A stretch of DNA of 64,000 nucleotides from Phytoseiulus persimilis. Taxonomy: Eukaryota > Arthropoda > Arachnida > Mesostigmata > Phytoseiidae. The stretch is taken from contig CM075102.1 of the NCBI GenBank assembly GCA_037576195.1, positions 22,502,745 to 22,566,744 of the forward strand. The letters are read 5' to 3'. The notes under the pieces are model-generated. The model worked only from the letters and a program-made list of their open reading frames with translations. It was not told where the DNA came from and did no database searches. The position numbers were made by a program, and so were the translations under genes. Positions 37,433 to 47,070 of the stretch are shown in pieces. Each line of letters starts with the position of its first letter. Position 1 is the first letter of the stretch.

Positions 37433-38305
37433 TCATCCAGCTTCTGATTTGAAACATATTTTCCTTCTTTCAGCAACGGTGCGAGAGCACAGCTGGCGGA
37501 AGTCGAGTTGGTCATCCTTCGAAAACGTGGAGGCAGAAACCTGTGATCCGGTGTCCCACACAAACGTTCCCCAGACGCCCAGCGGAGCAATGGTCGTGCT
37601 GAAACTTTTAAGAGTGACGCATGCGAGTTTTGAGGACGTTCCGATCGACGCGCAGTTCCGACTGTAGAGTACCAAGAATATCGGAGATCTCACCTCACCA
37701 CATTCACAAGAAGTTCCCGCTGTCAGCGCATAGTAATTTCTCTCGAGCCGATCGACTCTTCTTCTCCTTCCGACCCCCTTCCGAAAAAGTCAGCAAGCTG
37801 GAGAGATTGATATCCGATTCATGAACCCCTGGCATATGAATTGCACTCCACACAGGCTCATCACTCACGTTGCTGAACAGTGCTTTCATCGAGCCTCTGT
37901 ACTAGACAACCGCATCTCCGCTGTTCCCGGTGGTATGAATCAAAATCCAGTTTCACAAACTTTCGTACGTCAACCGTATTTTGTTTCCAGATTCGGCTTT
38001 TCTCATCAGAGATCGAGTCGAACTCTGAGCTCCTGTTGGGAGTAATACGAGCTGCGAATGTCTCCGTTTCGCTTCGAGCACTTTCCCCCCTTCATCTTTG
38101 AAAGGCCGAAAGTAGACGGCTAAAAATGTTACGTTACCGGAATCAACTTCTGCCCACTCAGCAGCTCCTAATGAGCCTTCCATCGAACGCTTCAGATAAA
38201 GGGAAAACTCGCGAGTTGGTATCTTTGCCCCTCCGTGCAGCCCCGTGTTTCTTAGTGGTCGATGCTGTTGTTGCTGCCACAGCTCAGCTCCAAGATCCTG
38301 ACTCT
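37433..38305 (-). CDS. Candidate three-exon coding chain, unknown protein
   Basis: I do not recognise the family and give this with caution. On the minus strand an exon opening after a tattgtcag acceptor near 38305 encodes REFSLYLKRSMEGSLGAAEW, then NVTFLAVYFRPFKDEGGKVL, to a donor at AC/gtacga. It joins in phase to a segment after ctagtacag (MKALFSNVSDEPVWSAIHMP to EKLLCADSGNF). That in turn joins in phase to a segment after ctctacag (CASIGTSSKLACVTLKSFST, then GVWGTFVWDTGSQ), which runs to a stop near 37433. Two phase-correct junctions are some evidence, but the opposite strand also has open frames with splice-like sites here. Codon composition alone does not settle it. Confidence 0.25.
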
Positions 38306-38309
38306 CCCT

Positions 38310-39370
38310 ATCTGACAATAAGAGAATTCATCATGAAGATTGATGAAAGTTCCTTTGATGGCGTATCTGGACCACAGCTGGTTTCGATGTCCCTACAACC
38401 TGATTTCACTCATCCAACTCTTCCCTCAGTTAGTTCTTGATAAGTTGATGAAGCATAATTTCCTCGAGCCTGCGCTAAATTCGTTCGTTAGAAATCGTCG
38501 ATTCCTCCGTATCGTCATCGACAAATTCGTTTGTGTGCCCCGGACGGACAGCTCGGAATACAGAGGGCTGATGCTGATCCGGTCGAAACAGACATACGTA
38601 GAATCAGAGAACAGCTCAGTGAGTCCCTGAGTGAAATTCAGTAGTACCGACGGATACACGGTTTGACGTCGGGAATGCCCGAAGAAGCAAGCGTGGCATT
38701 CGAAAGCCAATAGGGGAAAACCATAAAACTTCACCTGAGAGGCAAGCATTGGCATCATCGGGAGGACTTCGGGAGGAGTTAAACACAAGGTCGATACCGC
38801 GCTGTGACGACCATCCGCGAAACTCTCGGGACGACTCCTGTGTTGTTGCGAAGGATGTCGCGGAACAACGGTGCGAGCCCTCAAGGAAGTTTCCATGACT
38901 CCCTCCAGATGAACGCGCGGCTGCATCCACTCACCGCTAGTCACCGTTTCACGGCTGGTAGTTGGACGAATGGTTGTATCCAACACATGTCGGCTGCATC
39001 CCCTGATCACACAATGAAGTTCCCGCGTAAGTGGGAAGTACTTCCTCCGGTAAAGCTTTGGGCCTGGACAGGGTCCATTCCTTATCCTTACAGGGGAGGT
39101 TTATCACCCTGGCGAAGGCTCTGAGGAACACAACTGAGTACCAGGAACTCGTCGTCTTATTCCAGACATTGCTGATGATTCTCAGCCACGTCACGCTCTT
39201 CCGGAGAGACCACCGAGAAATTCGAATCGGATGGAGATCTCGAGGTATCTCCTCGATGGGATAGCTGAGGTGAGTTTCAATCCTGGTCCCAAGCAAATTA
39301 TCAGATACCAGCCGGCCGCGCTGTGCGCGGTTGGACGGCGTTCCTTGGCATCGAAGCACTTTTCACTCTC
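38310..39370. other. Ambiguous open frames on both strands
   Basis: A 194-codon minus frame (39010-38426) overlaps plus-strand frames (38340-38630 and 39031-39264). The plus frames read protein-like, for example FLEPALNSFVRNRRFLRIVI and ALRNTTEYQELVVLFQTLLM, the latter after a ccttacag acceptor. No family is recognisable and I cannot choose a strand. Confidence 0.3.
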
Positions 39371-39404
39371 TTCACTGGGTCAGCATCATGGTTTTGAAAA
39401 GTAA

Positions 39405-41285
39405 GGTTAGATTGGTCTCGTGATCACCTCTCCAGACTTGGGAAGTAGTGTTCAGATTGCTCCCGGAATCACCCCTCCAGACTTGGAAAGTAGTGTTCAG
39501 ATTGCTCCCGGAATCACCCCTCCAGAGTTGGAAAGTTATGGCCAGATTGGTCCCGGAATCACCCCTCCAGAGCTGGAAAGTAATGCTCAGATTGGTCCCG
39601 GAATCACCCCTCCAGGCTTGGGAAGTAGTGCTCAGACTGGTCCCGGAATCACCCCTCCAGAGTTGGAAAGTAATGGCCAGATTGGTCCCGGGATCACCCC
39701 TCCAGAATTGGAGAGTATTGGTCAGATTGGTCCCGGAATCACCCCTCCAGGCTTGGGAAGTAATGGTCAGATTGGTCTCGGAATCACCCCTCCAGAATTG
39801 GAGAGTAATGGTCAGATTGGTCCCGGAATCACCCCTCCAGAGTTGGAAAGTAATGGTCAGATTGGTCTGTGAATCACCCCTCCAATGTTGGAAAGTAATG
39901 GCCAGATTGGTCCCGGAATCACTCCTCCAGAGTTGGAAAGTAATGGCATGATTGGTCCCGGAATCACCCCTCCAGAATTGGAGAGTAATGGTCAGATTGG
40001 TCCCGGAATCACCCCTCCAGGCTTGGGAAGTAATGGTCAGATTGGTCCCGGAATCACCCCTCCAGAGTTGGAAAGTAATGGTCAGATTGGTCCCGGAATC
40101 ACCCCTCCAGAATTGGAGAGTAATGGCCAGATTGGTCCCGGAATCACCCCTCCAGAATTGGAGAGTAATGGTCAGATTGGTCCCGGAATCACCCCTCCAG
40201 GCTTGGGAAGTAATGGTCAGATTGGTCCCGGAATCACCCCTCCAGAGTTGGAAAGTAATGGTCAGATTGGTCCCGGAATCACCCCCCCAGGCTTGGGAAG
40301 TAATGGTCAGATTGGTCCCGGAATCACCCCTCCAGGCTTGGGAAGTAATGGTCAGATTGGTCTCGGAATCACCCCTCCAGAATTGGAGAGTAATGGTCAG
40401 ATTGGTCCCGGAATTACCCCTCCAGAGTTGGAAAGTAATGGTCAGACTGGTCCTGGAATCACCCCTCCAGAGTTGGAAAGTAATGGCCAGATTGGTCCTG
40501 GAATCACCCCTCCAGAGTTGGAAAGTAATGGCCAGATTGGTCCCGGAATCACCCCTCCAGAGTTGGAAAGTAATGGTCAGATTGGTCCCGGAATCACCCC
40601 TCCAGAATTGGAGAGTAATGGTCAGATTGGTCCCGGAATCACTCCTCCAGAGTTGGAAAGTAATGCTCAGATTGGTCCCGGAATCACCCCTCCAGAGTTG
40701 GAAAGTAATGGTCAGATTGGTCCCGGAATCACCCCTCCAGAGTTGGAAAGTAATGGCCAGATTGGTCCCGGAATCACCCCTCCAGAGTTGCAGAGTAATG
40801 GTCAGATTGGTCCCGGAATCACTCCTCCAGAGTTGGAAAGTAATGCTCAGATTGGTACCGGAATCACCTCTCCAGAATTGGAGAGTAATGGTCAGATTGG
40901 TCTCGGAATCACCCCTCCAGAATTGGAGAGTAATGCTCAGATTGGTACCGGAATCACCCCTCCAGAGTTGGAAAGTAATGGTCAGACTGGTCCCGGAATC
41001 ACCCCTCCAGAGTTGGAAAGTAATGGCCAGATTGGTCCCGGAATCACCCCTCCAGAGTTGGAAAGTAATGGTTAGACTGGTCCCGGAACCAACCCTCCGG
41101 GCTTGAAAAGTAATGGTCAGATCGGTTCCGGAATCACCCGTCCACGTTTTTAGAAGTATGGTCAGATTGGTTCCGGAATCACCCCTCCAGCTTTCGAAAA
41201 GTATAGTCAGACTCGTACCGGAATCACCTCTCCAGACTCGGGAGAGTATGTCCAGATTGGTCCCGGAATCACCCACATATGTTCC
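39405..41285 (+). repeat. 45-bp minisatellite array, about 41 copies
   Basis: The monomer runs GGAATCACCCCTCCAGAGTT, then GGAAAGTAATGGTCAGATTG, then GTCCC, which is 45 bases. The array is continuous from about 39405 to 41285, with the most diverged copies at both ends. Because 45 is a multiple of three, it holds long open frames in three registers. On plus these are GPGITPPELESNGQI (several hundred codons, broken by stops near 39870, 41074 and 41152) and RLVPESPLQSWKVMV. On minus it is WRGDSGTNLTITFQL, within an uninterrupted 634-codon frame from 41276 to 39372. Variant monomers are interspersed (GAATTGGAGAG and GGCTTGGGAAG versions). The array ends in a tail (GACAAACTGAC ... GACGAAGCCGAT ... 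TAGTAAGGAT, to about 41365) that recurs after the array at 44.43-44.77 kb. Confidence 0.97.
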
Positions 41286-41365
41286 AGAAAAAGTGCGGAC
41301 AAACTGACAAACTTACAAACTGACAAACTTACAGACGAAGCCGATTATATATAGTAAGGATAAGG

Positions 41366-43160
41366 GTCGATGATCGGCAGAACGTGTCTCAACGGCTTCT
41401 CCTTCATTCGGAGGCTAGTTGGGACACCGAAATCAATACACCATGGCCGTTCCCCTCTGCGATAGTCCATAACGAATTAGCGTACCGTGTCCAGTCATTT
41501 CCCGAAGCAGAAAGAAGACACAAGAACTCTATCTTGATGCTGGGGACGGGGAGTCCCCGTGTGCGAGCGAAGAAGAGAACAAACTCTGGGCCGAGTCTTC
41601 GGGCTCTGCAGCGGTGATGCAAACATCGATCTCGGTTTCACGATTGTGTGACAACAAGACCGGTTAAGGGACTCTGCGAGACCTTCAACGATGTCAAGCT
41701 ACAAGCAGACTGTTCAGAGACAACCGAATAAAAATTCAACGTCCGATTCCAGAAGTCAAAGCACCATTCAGGTCAAGGGTTCCAGGAACAGCCGTTGGAG
41801 GAGTTTAGTGTAGGTGGATTCGAGAAACTTGAGTGCAATTCAATGATTCCACCGTTCAACTCACACATTTCGATCAATAACGAGCAAATTGAAATACTGA
41901 AAAGCAACAACGCGTACCTACGATCCGGGTGGAATGTGGGGAAAAAAATCGAAATGAACGCACGCCCGGCGTTGACACATAATGAAGAATGAAAATTTGC
42001 CCTAATTCCAGCAACCGCGCGAAGCAGCCGCGGCCGACTGCCCGCTGCATGAAACTTCCAGAATGTACACGGTATGCGCTAGGCATTGGGAACCGACGAC
42101 GCAAAGTGGCAAAAAAAGGTTCTGGGTTGACAAAAATATATAAGACTCATGTCCGACTATTTTGAGCTCCCGGACTCATTTCCGAACGTCAAAAATTGGG
42201 TTAGAGTGTTCATCTCGCGCTCGCCGGATATTCGCGACCCTCCGTCGAATCCAGTGATTTTAACCAGTGTCAGCAAATATGGATATGGCCTGAATAGGCC
42301 TGAGGGGGAAGAATACATTCCAGCAAACGCGACCACGTCCGTCAGGATAGGTGGTCTTCGATGGAAGGGTCTCGGCCATTAGTGGCCCCGTGGATTTTGC
42401 ACTACTCCTGACAAAACTTGGTCAACTTCAAAGGCTCATATCTCGGCTCCCAGATGGGTTACAGCGCCGATCGAGTTATTTTTGGAAAGCTAAAGAAGAG
42501 AGCTATCGAATGGCATACATGCTGATCGGATCGAAGATGGACGCATACCTTTGAAATCGATGAATTCGAGACCAATGCGAAAATAGATAGCGTCGAGTGC
42601 ACACTCTGGAGTTGAGCTGAATCGAAAGGTCACTGAGAGTCGAAAGTTTTGCGAAAAAAAAATCCAAAAAAGAAGAGGCGTTTTTTCTCCGCCAAGAATA
42701 TTTTTTTATCCGGTCGACCCTCCGATTTTTTTGGACCCCCCCTCCCTGAGCTGTCTAGTGATGAAGTCGGAGCTCAAAACATGCATACATGTTAGGCTCG
42801 AGCACCTGCGCATAGCTGACCGCCCAGGCACAACGGCTGTAAGCCGCGGGGGGAAGGCAGAGTCAAAGGAAAAAAAACAGGAACGGTTCATCCACGGGTT
42901 GAACCGGGGCGCAGAAATGCGAACAACCTAGCGTCAAGCCGGGATACAGACAAAATTCGTCGATAAATGAATTGGAATGTACGGTGGATTGGCTTTGAAA
43001 CACCTACAAAAAAACGAGAGCGGGGGGTGTCCCAACCTTTCGAGAGGGGAAAATGCTTCAGCAATGTTGAGATTTCTCATCAATGGCGGTGGCATGTGTC
43101 CAAAATTTCTCGAGTGCTTCCGCCCAAAGCCCCCCTCAATTTGTTTTCGACGGTCCTATC
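41366..43160. other. Unassigned, A/T-homopolymer-rich; probably transposon-derived
   Basis: Poly-A and poly-T runs lie near 42653-42710, with a C run near 42737. A TATA-like AAAATATATAAG at 42132-42143 precedes an ATG at 42149 opening 77 codons (MSDYFELPDSFPNVKNWVRV). The position between satellite arrays and next to an endonuclease remnant suggests dispersed-repeat sequence. No further domain is recognisable. Confidence 0.35.
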
Positions 43161-43161
43161 T

Positions 43162-43520
43162 TCAGTGCTCCGGAGTGCCTCCCGAGGATATGATATCGAT
43201 GCATGTTCGGCAACGTGTTGTCAATATCTCAGGATCGGTTATAAGTTCAAGATTTTCGAATTGATTTCGCATAAATTCGATATTGTTTTCCTTTTTGAGG
43301 GGGTCTTTCAGGTTCCAATTGAAATCACCGCATAGAAACGGTGAAGTTCTCTTGTTTTGTATACCAGGGGACAGAACATGGTCATATTTCGGTAGGAACT
43401 CTTCAATGAGTTCGAACGATTCATATATACAGTCGCAAGGACGGTTGGTTGGGTACGTAGGAGTATTTTACAGGCATGAATGTCACCAGGATCTTCATCA
43501 ATGAGATCTGGTGTAATTGT
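43162..43520 (-). pseudogene. Endonuclease/exonuclease/phosphatase domain remnant of a transposable element
   Basis: On the minus strand the frame running down to a stop at 43162 encodes YESFELIEEFLPKYDHV, then SPFLCGDFNWNLKDPLKKEN, then FENLELITDPEILTTRCRTC, then IDIISS. The GDFN-x-NL motif and the later TT-x4-TCIDII segment match the apurinic-type endonuclease (EEP) domain found in LINE retrotransposons and some Helitrons. Upstream the homology continues only after a frame change (MKILVTFMPVKYSYVPNQPS), and a stop precedes the main frame, so the copy is broken. The catalytic Asp-Asn of GDFN is intact. Which element class it came from cannot be told from this fragment. Confidence 0.7.
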
Positions 43521-43639
43521 GGGAGTTGCTTGCGTAGGTGCTCCTCTGCGTTCGTGGAAAGCAACTCCACCTGTCTACCACGGGGTCAACCGTTGACCCC
43601 CTGAGCGACTTCGTTGAAGTATATGGACTGCCGTGCCCC

Positions 43640-43833
43640 AGGGGGTCAATCACCGACCATCTATTTCTTGGAGCGATTCCGGGACCAATCTGACCTTCAC
43701 TTTTCAAGTCTGGAGGGGTGATTCCGGGACCGATCTGACCATTACTTTCCGAGGCCTGGAGGGTGATTCCGGGACCGATCTGACCATTACTCCCCAAGTC
43801 TGGAGAGGTGACTCCGGGACTAGACATCATTTT
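43640..43833 (-). repeat. 45-bp satellite family, short array (minus orientation)
   Basis: About four diverged monomers of the 39.4-kb family occur in reverse orientation, for example GATTCCGGGACCGATCTGAC repeated with CCAAGTCTGGAG blocks. On the minus strand an ATGATG at 43833-43828 opens a 110-codon frame beginning MMSSPGVTSPDLGSNGQIGP, the same register as GPGITPPELESNGQI in the main array. The array ends at one arm of an inverted repeat. Confidence 0.88.
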
Positions 43834-43854
43834 ACGTAGTACGTCAAATGAATT
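43826..43854. repeat. Inverted-repeat arm, left
   Basis: AGACATCATTTTACGTAGTA followed by CGTCAAATG. Its reverse complement recurs at about 44858-44891 with a few extra bases (CATTTGACGTACTCCGTACT, then ACGGAAAATGATGTCT). The two arms are about 1 kb apart and each borders a satellite array. Confidence 0.75.
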
Positions 43855-43904
43855 CTCTTATAAGAATTCAAATGTACGGCAATAGTACGGCAAATGAATT
43901 CGGT

Positions 43905-44030
43905 TATATTCCGGGACCAATCTGAACATACTCTTCGGAGTCCGAATTGGTTAGTCCAGGATCGACCTGACCATACTTTTTAGACTCTGAGGAGGTAATT
44001 CCGGAGTCCATCTGACCATAACAGCACGTA
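43905..44030 (-). repeat. Highly diverged satellite monomers
   Basis: Three decayed units are recognisable by CCGGGACCAATCTGAACATA, GGATCGACCTGACCATAC and GAGTCCATCTGACCATAA, spaced close to 45 bases. They are the most degenerate members of the family in the window. Confidence 0.65.
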
Positions 44031-44429
44031 CCAATCAACCGAATGAGAAGATAGAATCAGAGAAAAGTGTCTCGTGAGCTGGTAGCCGGATAATATAACG
44101 ATCACAGTGGCCACATGTGTATTATGCGCTGGCGGTGAAACAAGTTGTGACCGTCTTCAAAACGTCCCTTTCTTCCGCTGCCCTAGCGTCCAAGGTGGAC
44201 TAAGCATCCAGCCCCCGCTCCCAGTTGTGTCCGAGTAAGTTCGTCTTCTTACTCCGTGAGTCGTAGCTCCTTCGTCACCCAGATCTTAAGAAGTCACCTA
44301 GTGCGAGCTTTGGCAGACAGCGGTAACCTTTGTTACAGTATTGTCAGAGAACAGAGGTATAGTCACAATACCGAACGGAGCGAGAATCAGGTATCGACTG
44401 CTCTCTGATCCAGCTTTCGGCTCTCCAAA

Positions 44430-44800
44430 CTCGGCAAAATATTGTCAGATTGGTCCTGGAATCAACCCACCAGACTCAGAAAAGTATGCTCAGATTGGTC
44501 CCAGAATCACTCCTCCAGACTCGGAAAAATATGCTCAGGCTGGTGCCGGAATCACTCCTCCAGACTCAGCAAAATGTTGTCATATGCGTCCTGGAATCAA
44601 CCCACCAGACTCAGAAAAGTATGCTCGGATTGGTCCCGGAATCACCCCTCCAGACTCGGAAGAATATTGTCGGATTAGCCCCAGAATCACCCGTACACAC
44701 TCGAAAAGTGAAGGTCAGATTGGTGCCGGAATCACCCCCATGTATTCCAGGAGGAACGAGGACAAACTGACAGACGAAGCCGATCATAAGTAGTAAGGAT
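44430..44800 (+). repeat. 45-bp satellite family, second plus-strand array with shared tail
   Basis: About seven diverged monomers (AATCACTCCTCCAGACTCGG, then AAAAATATGCTCAG, and so on). Read in the GPGITPP register they give GPRITPPDSEKYAQ-type units inside a 150-codon open frame, 44341-44793. The array ends CCGGAATCACCCCCATGTAT and then the tail GACAAACTGACAGACGAAGC, CGATCATAAGTAGTAAGGAT, which matches the tail after the main array. Confidence 0.9.
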
Positions 44801-44857
44801 CCTCGGGTCCGGGGAACGAAAAATGAATTTCCGTAACGGAGTGGTACGTAAATACAT

Positions 44858-44891
44858 TTGACGTACTCCGTACTACGGAAAATGATGTCTA
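44858..44891. repeat. Inverted-repeat arm, right
   Basis: This is the counterpart of the arm at 43826-43854. It ends AAAATGATGTCT and is immediately followed by minus-orientation satellite sequence, whereas the left arm's equivalent end is joined to the satellite read in the opposite sense. Confidence 0.7.
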
Positions 44892-45155
44892 TCCGGCACC
44901 AATCTGACCATTACTTCCCAAGTCTGGAGGGGTGATTCCGGGACCAATCTGACTTTCACATTTCGAGGCTGGAGGGGTGATTCCGGGACCGATCTCGTCA
45001 TTACTTTCCCAGGTCTAAGAGGCGATTCCGGGACCAATCTGACCATTACTCCCCAAGTCTGAAGGGGTGATTCCGGGACCGATCTGACCATTACTTTCCA
45101 AGTCTCGAGGGGTGATTCCGGCACCGATCTGAACATTACTTCACCTACGATCACT
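44892..45155 (-). repeat. 45-bp satellite family, minus-oriented array
   Basis: About six monomers read GGTGATTCCGGGACCAATCT followed by GAC(C/T) and TTCC(C/A)AAGTCT blocks. In the register that is open in the neighbouring arrays this one is interrupted by a stop, so it looks non-coding. Confidence 0.9.
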
Positions 45156-47070
45156 TCATTGTCATTGACCTATGACAAGACACCAAGATTCACCACATGA
45201 AATTCAACTTGAATTCAAATTTCCCTCGCTCCGGGAAAAATCTTAAAGGCCCCCCGCTGCGATTTTTTCGTTCCCATTTTTTCGTTCCACTCCCAGTTAC
45301 AACCCAGTAAACACGCCCGAAGAGAAGCGCATTTCTGCGCTAAAAAAAAAATCATCAGAATCTTCAACGCGAAACAGCGTTAGAATCCGAGTCTTGCCGG
45401 CAGCATATAAGGATTGATCAGAGTAGTTCAACCGCAATGTCAGTTCATTATATGGAATCCGAGCATCGAATTCCCGAATGGTATTCTCAGACTCGGTCAA
45501 AAATGTTGCATCAACCGGAGTAATGATCCGATTCACCTCAGACAAGATCCTAGTTACCTGGGTTATTCCAACGGAGAGGATCGAGGGATTAGATTTTCGG
45601 TTCGAATAATCGGTTGATCCGATTGTCCGACTCTTCGATCGACAGGGGCTCACTTCAAAGACGCTTTTCGTTCAACAACCTCAACTGACAGCTCCACAGC
45701 TGAGTGATTCTGGCATAGTTCGTCCGTATACCGAGCTCCCGACATGGATTGATGGAGGTTGAAACATGACTGATACCTAAACTTTTAGGCTGTCGGAACG
45801 ACTCTGCCTGCGATCGCCCAGCTCCCCTGCTGAGGAGAAAGAGTCCTACGAAAGCAACGAGATCGGAATTCGCGACGAATACGGTCAGAGTGATATTCAT
45901 GAAAGATAATGCTAGGCGAGACTGAGCTTGAACTGAAGAGGAAAAAAGTACCTAAGCGTTTGGTGAAGCCATCCCGGGCGAGCTCATAGGTGCTATCGAG
46001 GTGAGAGAGAAGGACACACGCTTGAGATAATAAAAAAACGAGAGCAGAGTGGGAAAATATTGAAATCCTCTGATACCCGATGTGTACCCGAAAAGCTTCG
46101 ACTCCAGGAACGATTTCCGCATGAAATGAGACGACAGAGTGGGTATGGGGAGGTCCATTTCCACGCCTACCTCAGCCAGGGTTCCTGGCATCGATAACTA
46201 TCACCATTCCCTCATGGCTTCCCACATTTATGATTGTTAGAGAGGAAATTCGTCTTCAGTGGCACACTAGCTAGAGGGCTCCGTGCACAGGCAGATTCAC
46301 CTCGCGGACACTGATACGGTAGCAAGGAGAAGACAGTACGGCGTATAGATGAACAGTAGTTCATTCGGGTGTGGAGTATGGTTATATGGGATGTGATTGG
46401 GAGAGTGAGAGTTGTTGAGTTGAGTCTTCGGGGAGTACTTCGAGGGTGTTAGTAATTACGGCACTAAGCCGGGGTTCTAAGGTTTTCTGATGAAAGGATT
46501 GATTACTTTGGCGCCTTGAGTGGCGTGGGTTCTAGTACGAACCGAGTCTGCTGAATCTAGATTCGGATGCATCCGCTTTCGCGTGTTGCATCTCAACAAT
46601 GATGATAATTGTTTGGTGGACCATAATGTGCGCTAAGAGCTTCTCGAAGGGGCTCCGGAAAAACACGATCAAGCAGAGTCGCCACATAAGCCACGACCTC
46701 GATTGGGACCCGATTCATCATGCTGACCCCTGGTGGTGCCCGATCGTACCTACTGCTCTGAGGGGTCCTTTGAGCAGCCCGCCACTACGGGGGCGCCCTC
46801 TAGAGGACTGTCTCTCGATCCACAGAAGGAGACTACTCCGCGATATGATTTGTTTAAAGCAATGCAAGCAGGCTGAGGACCCTCTACACGGAACGTGAGA
46901 GAGGAGATGTTTCGCTGATTGGCGCTCGAAGCGACGCTCACTTTTATCGTGACTGGACTAACTGGCGGTATTCACTATAAAACATTCGTTCGCGACATTT
47001 CCCCATGACAAAACTGGGACAATCTCAGTTCTGATCAGCTGATAGAGACGCGCATACCGTAGTGGGGAAC
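45156..47070. other. Unassigned; two minus-strand frames of possible interest
   Basis: A minus ATG at 45900 opens 81 codons with a hydrophobic start (MNITLTVFVANSDLVAFVGL, FLLS) and lies just after a ttcctcttcag acceptor, so it could be a small secreted protein. A longer minus frame (45653-45297: PVDATFLTESENTIREFDAR, ARIPYNELTLRLNYSDQSLY) follows, but I could not splice the two in phase. No family is recognisable. The promoter of the cystine-knot gene should lie at the right end. Confidence 0.3.

Noticed and set aside
39372-41276. Treating the satellite-spanning open frames (634, 396 and 384 codons) as genes
   Set aside because: They are a consequence of a 45-base unit without stops in three registers. 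They have no unique domain, promoter or splice context, and the plus registers contain stops.
39405-45155. CRISPR-like interpretation of the regularly spaced repeats
   Set aside because: Monomers are contiguous and nearly identical throughout, with no unique spacers, and the setting is eukaryotic.
45297-45900. Single secreted-protein gene joining the 45900 signal-like exon to the 45653-45297 frame
   Set aside because: The second frame has stops immediately upstream, and no donor/acceptor pair joins the two in phase.
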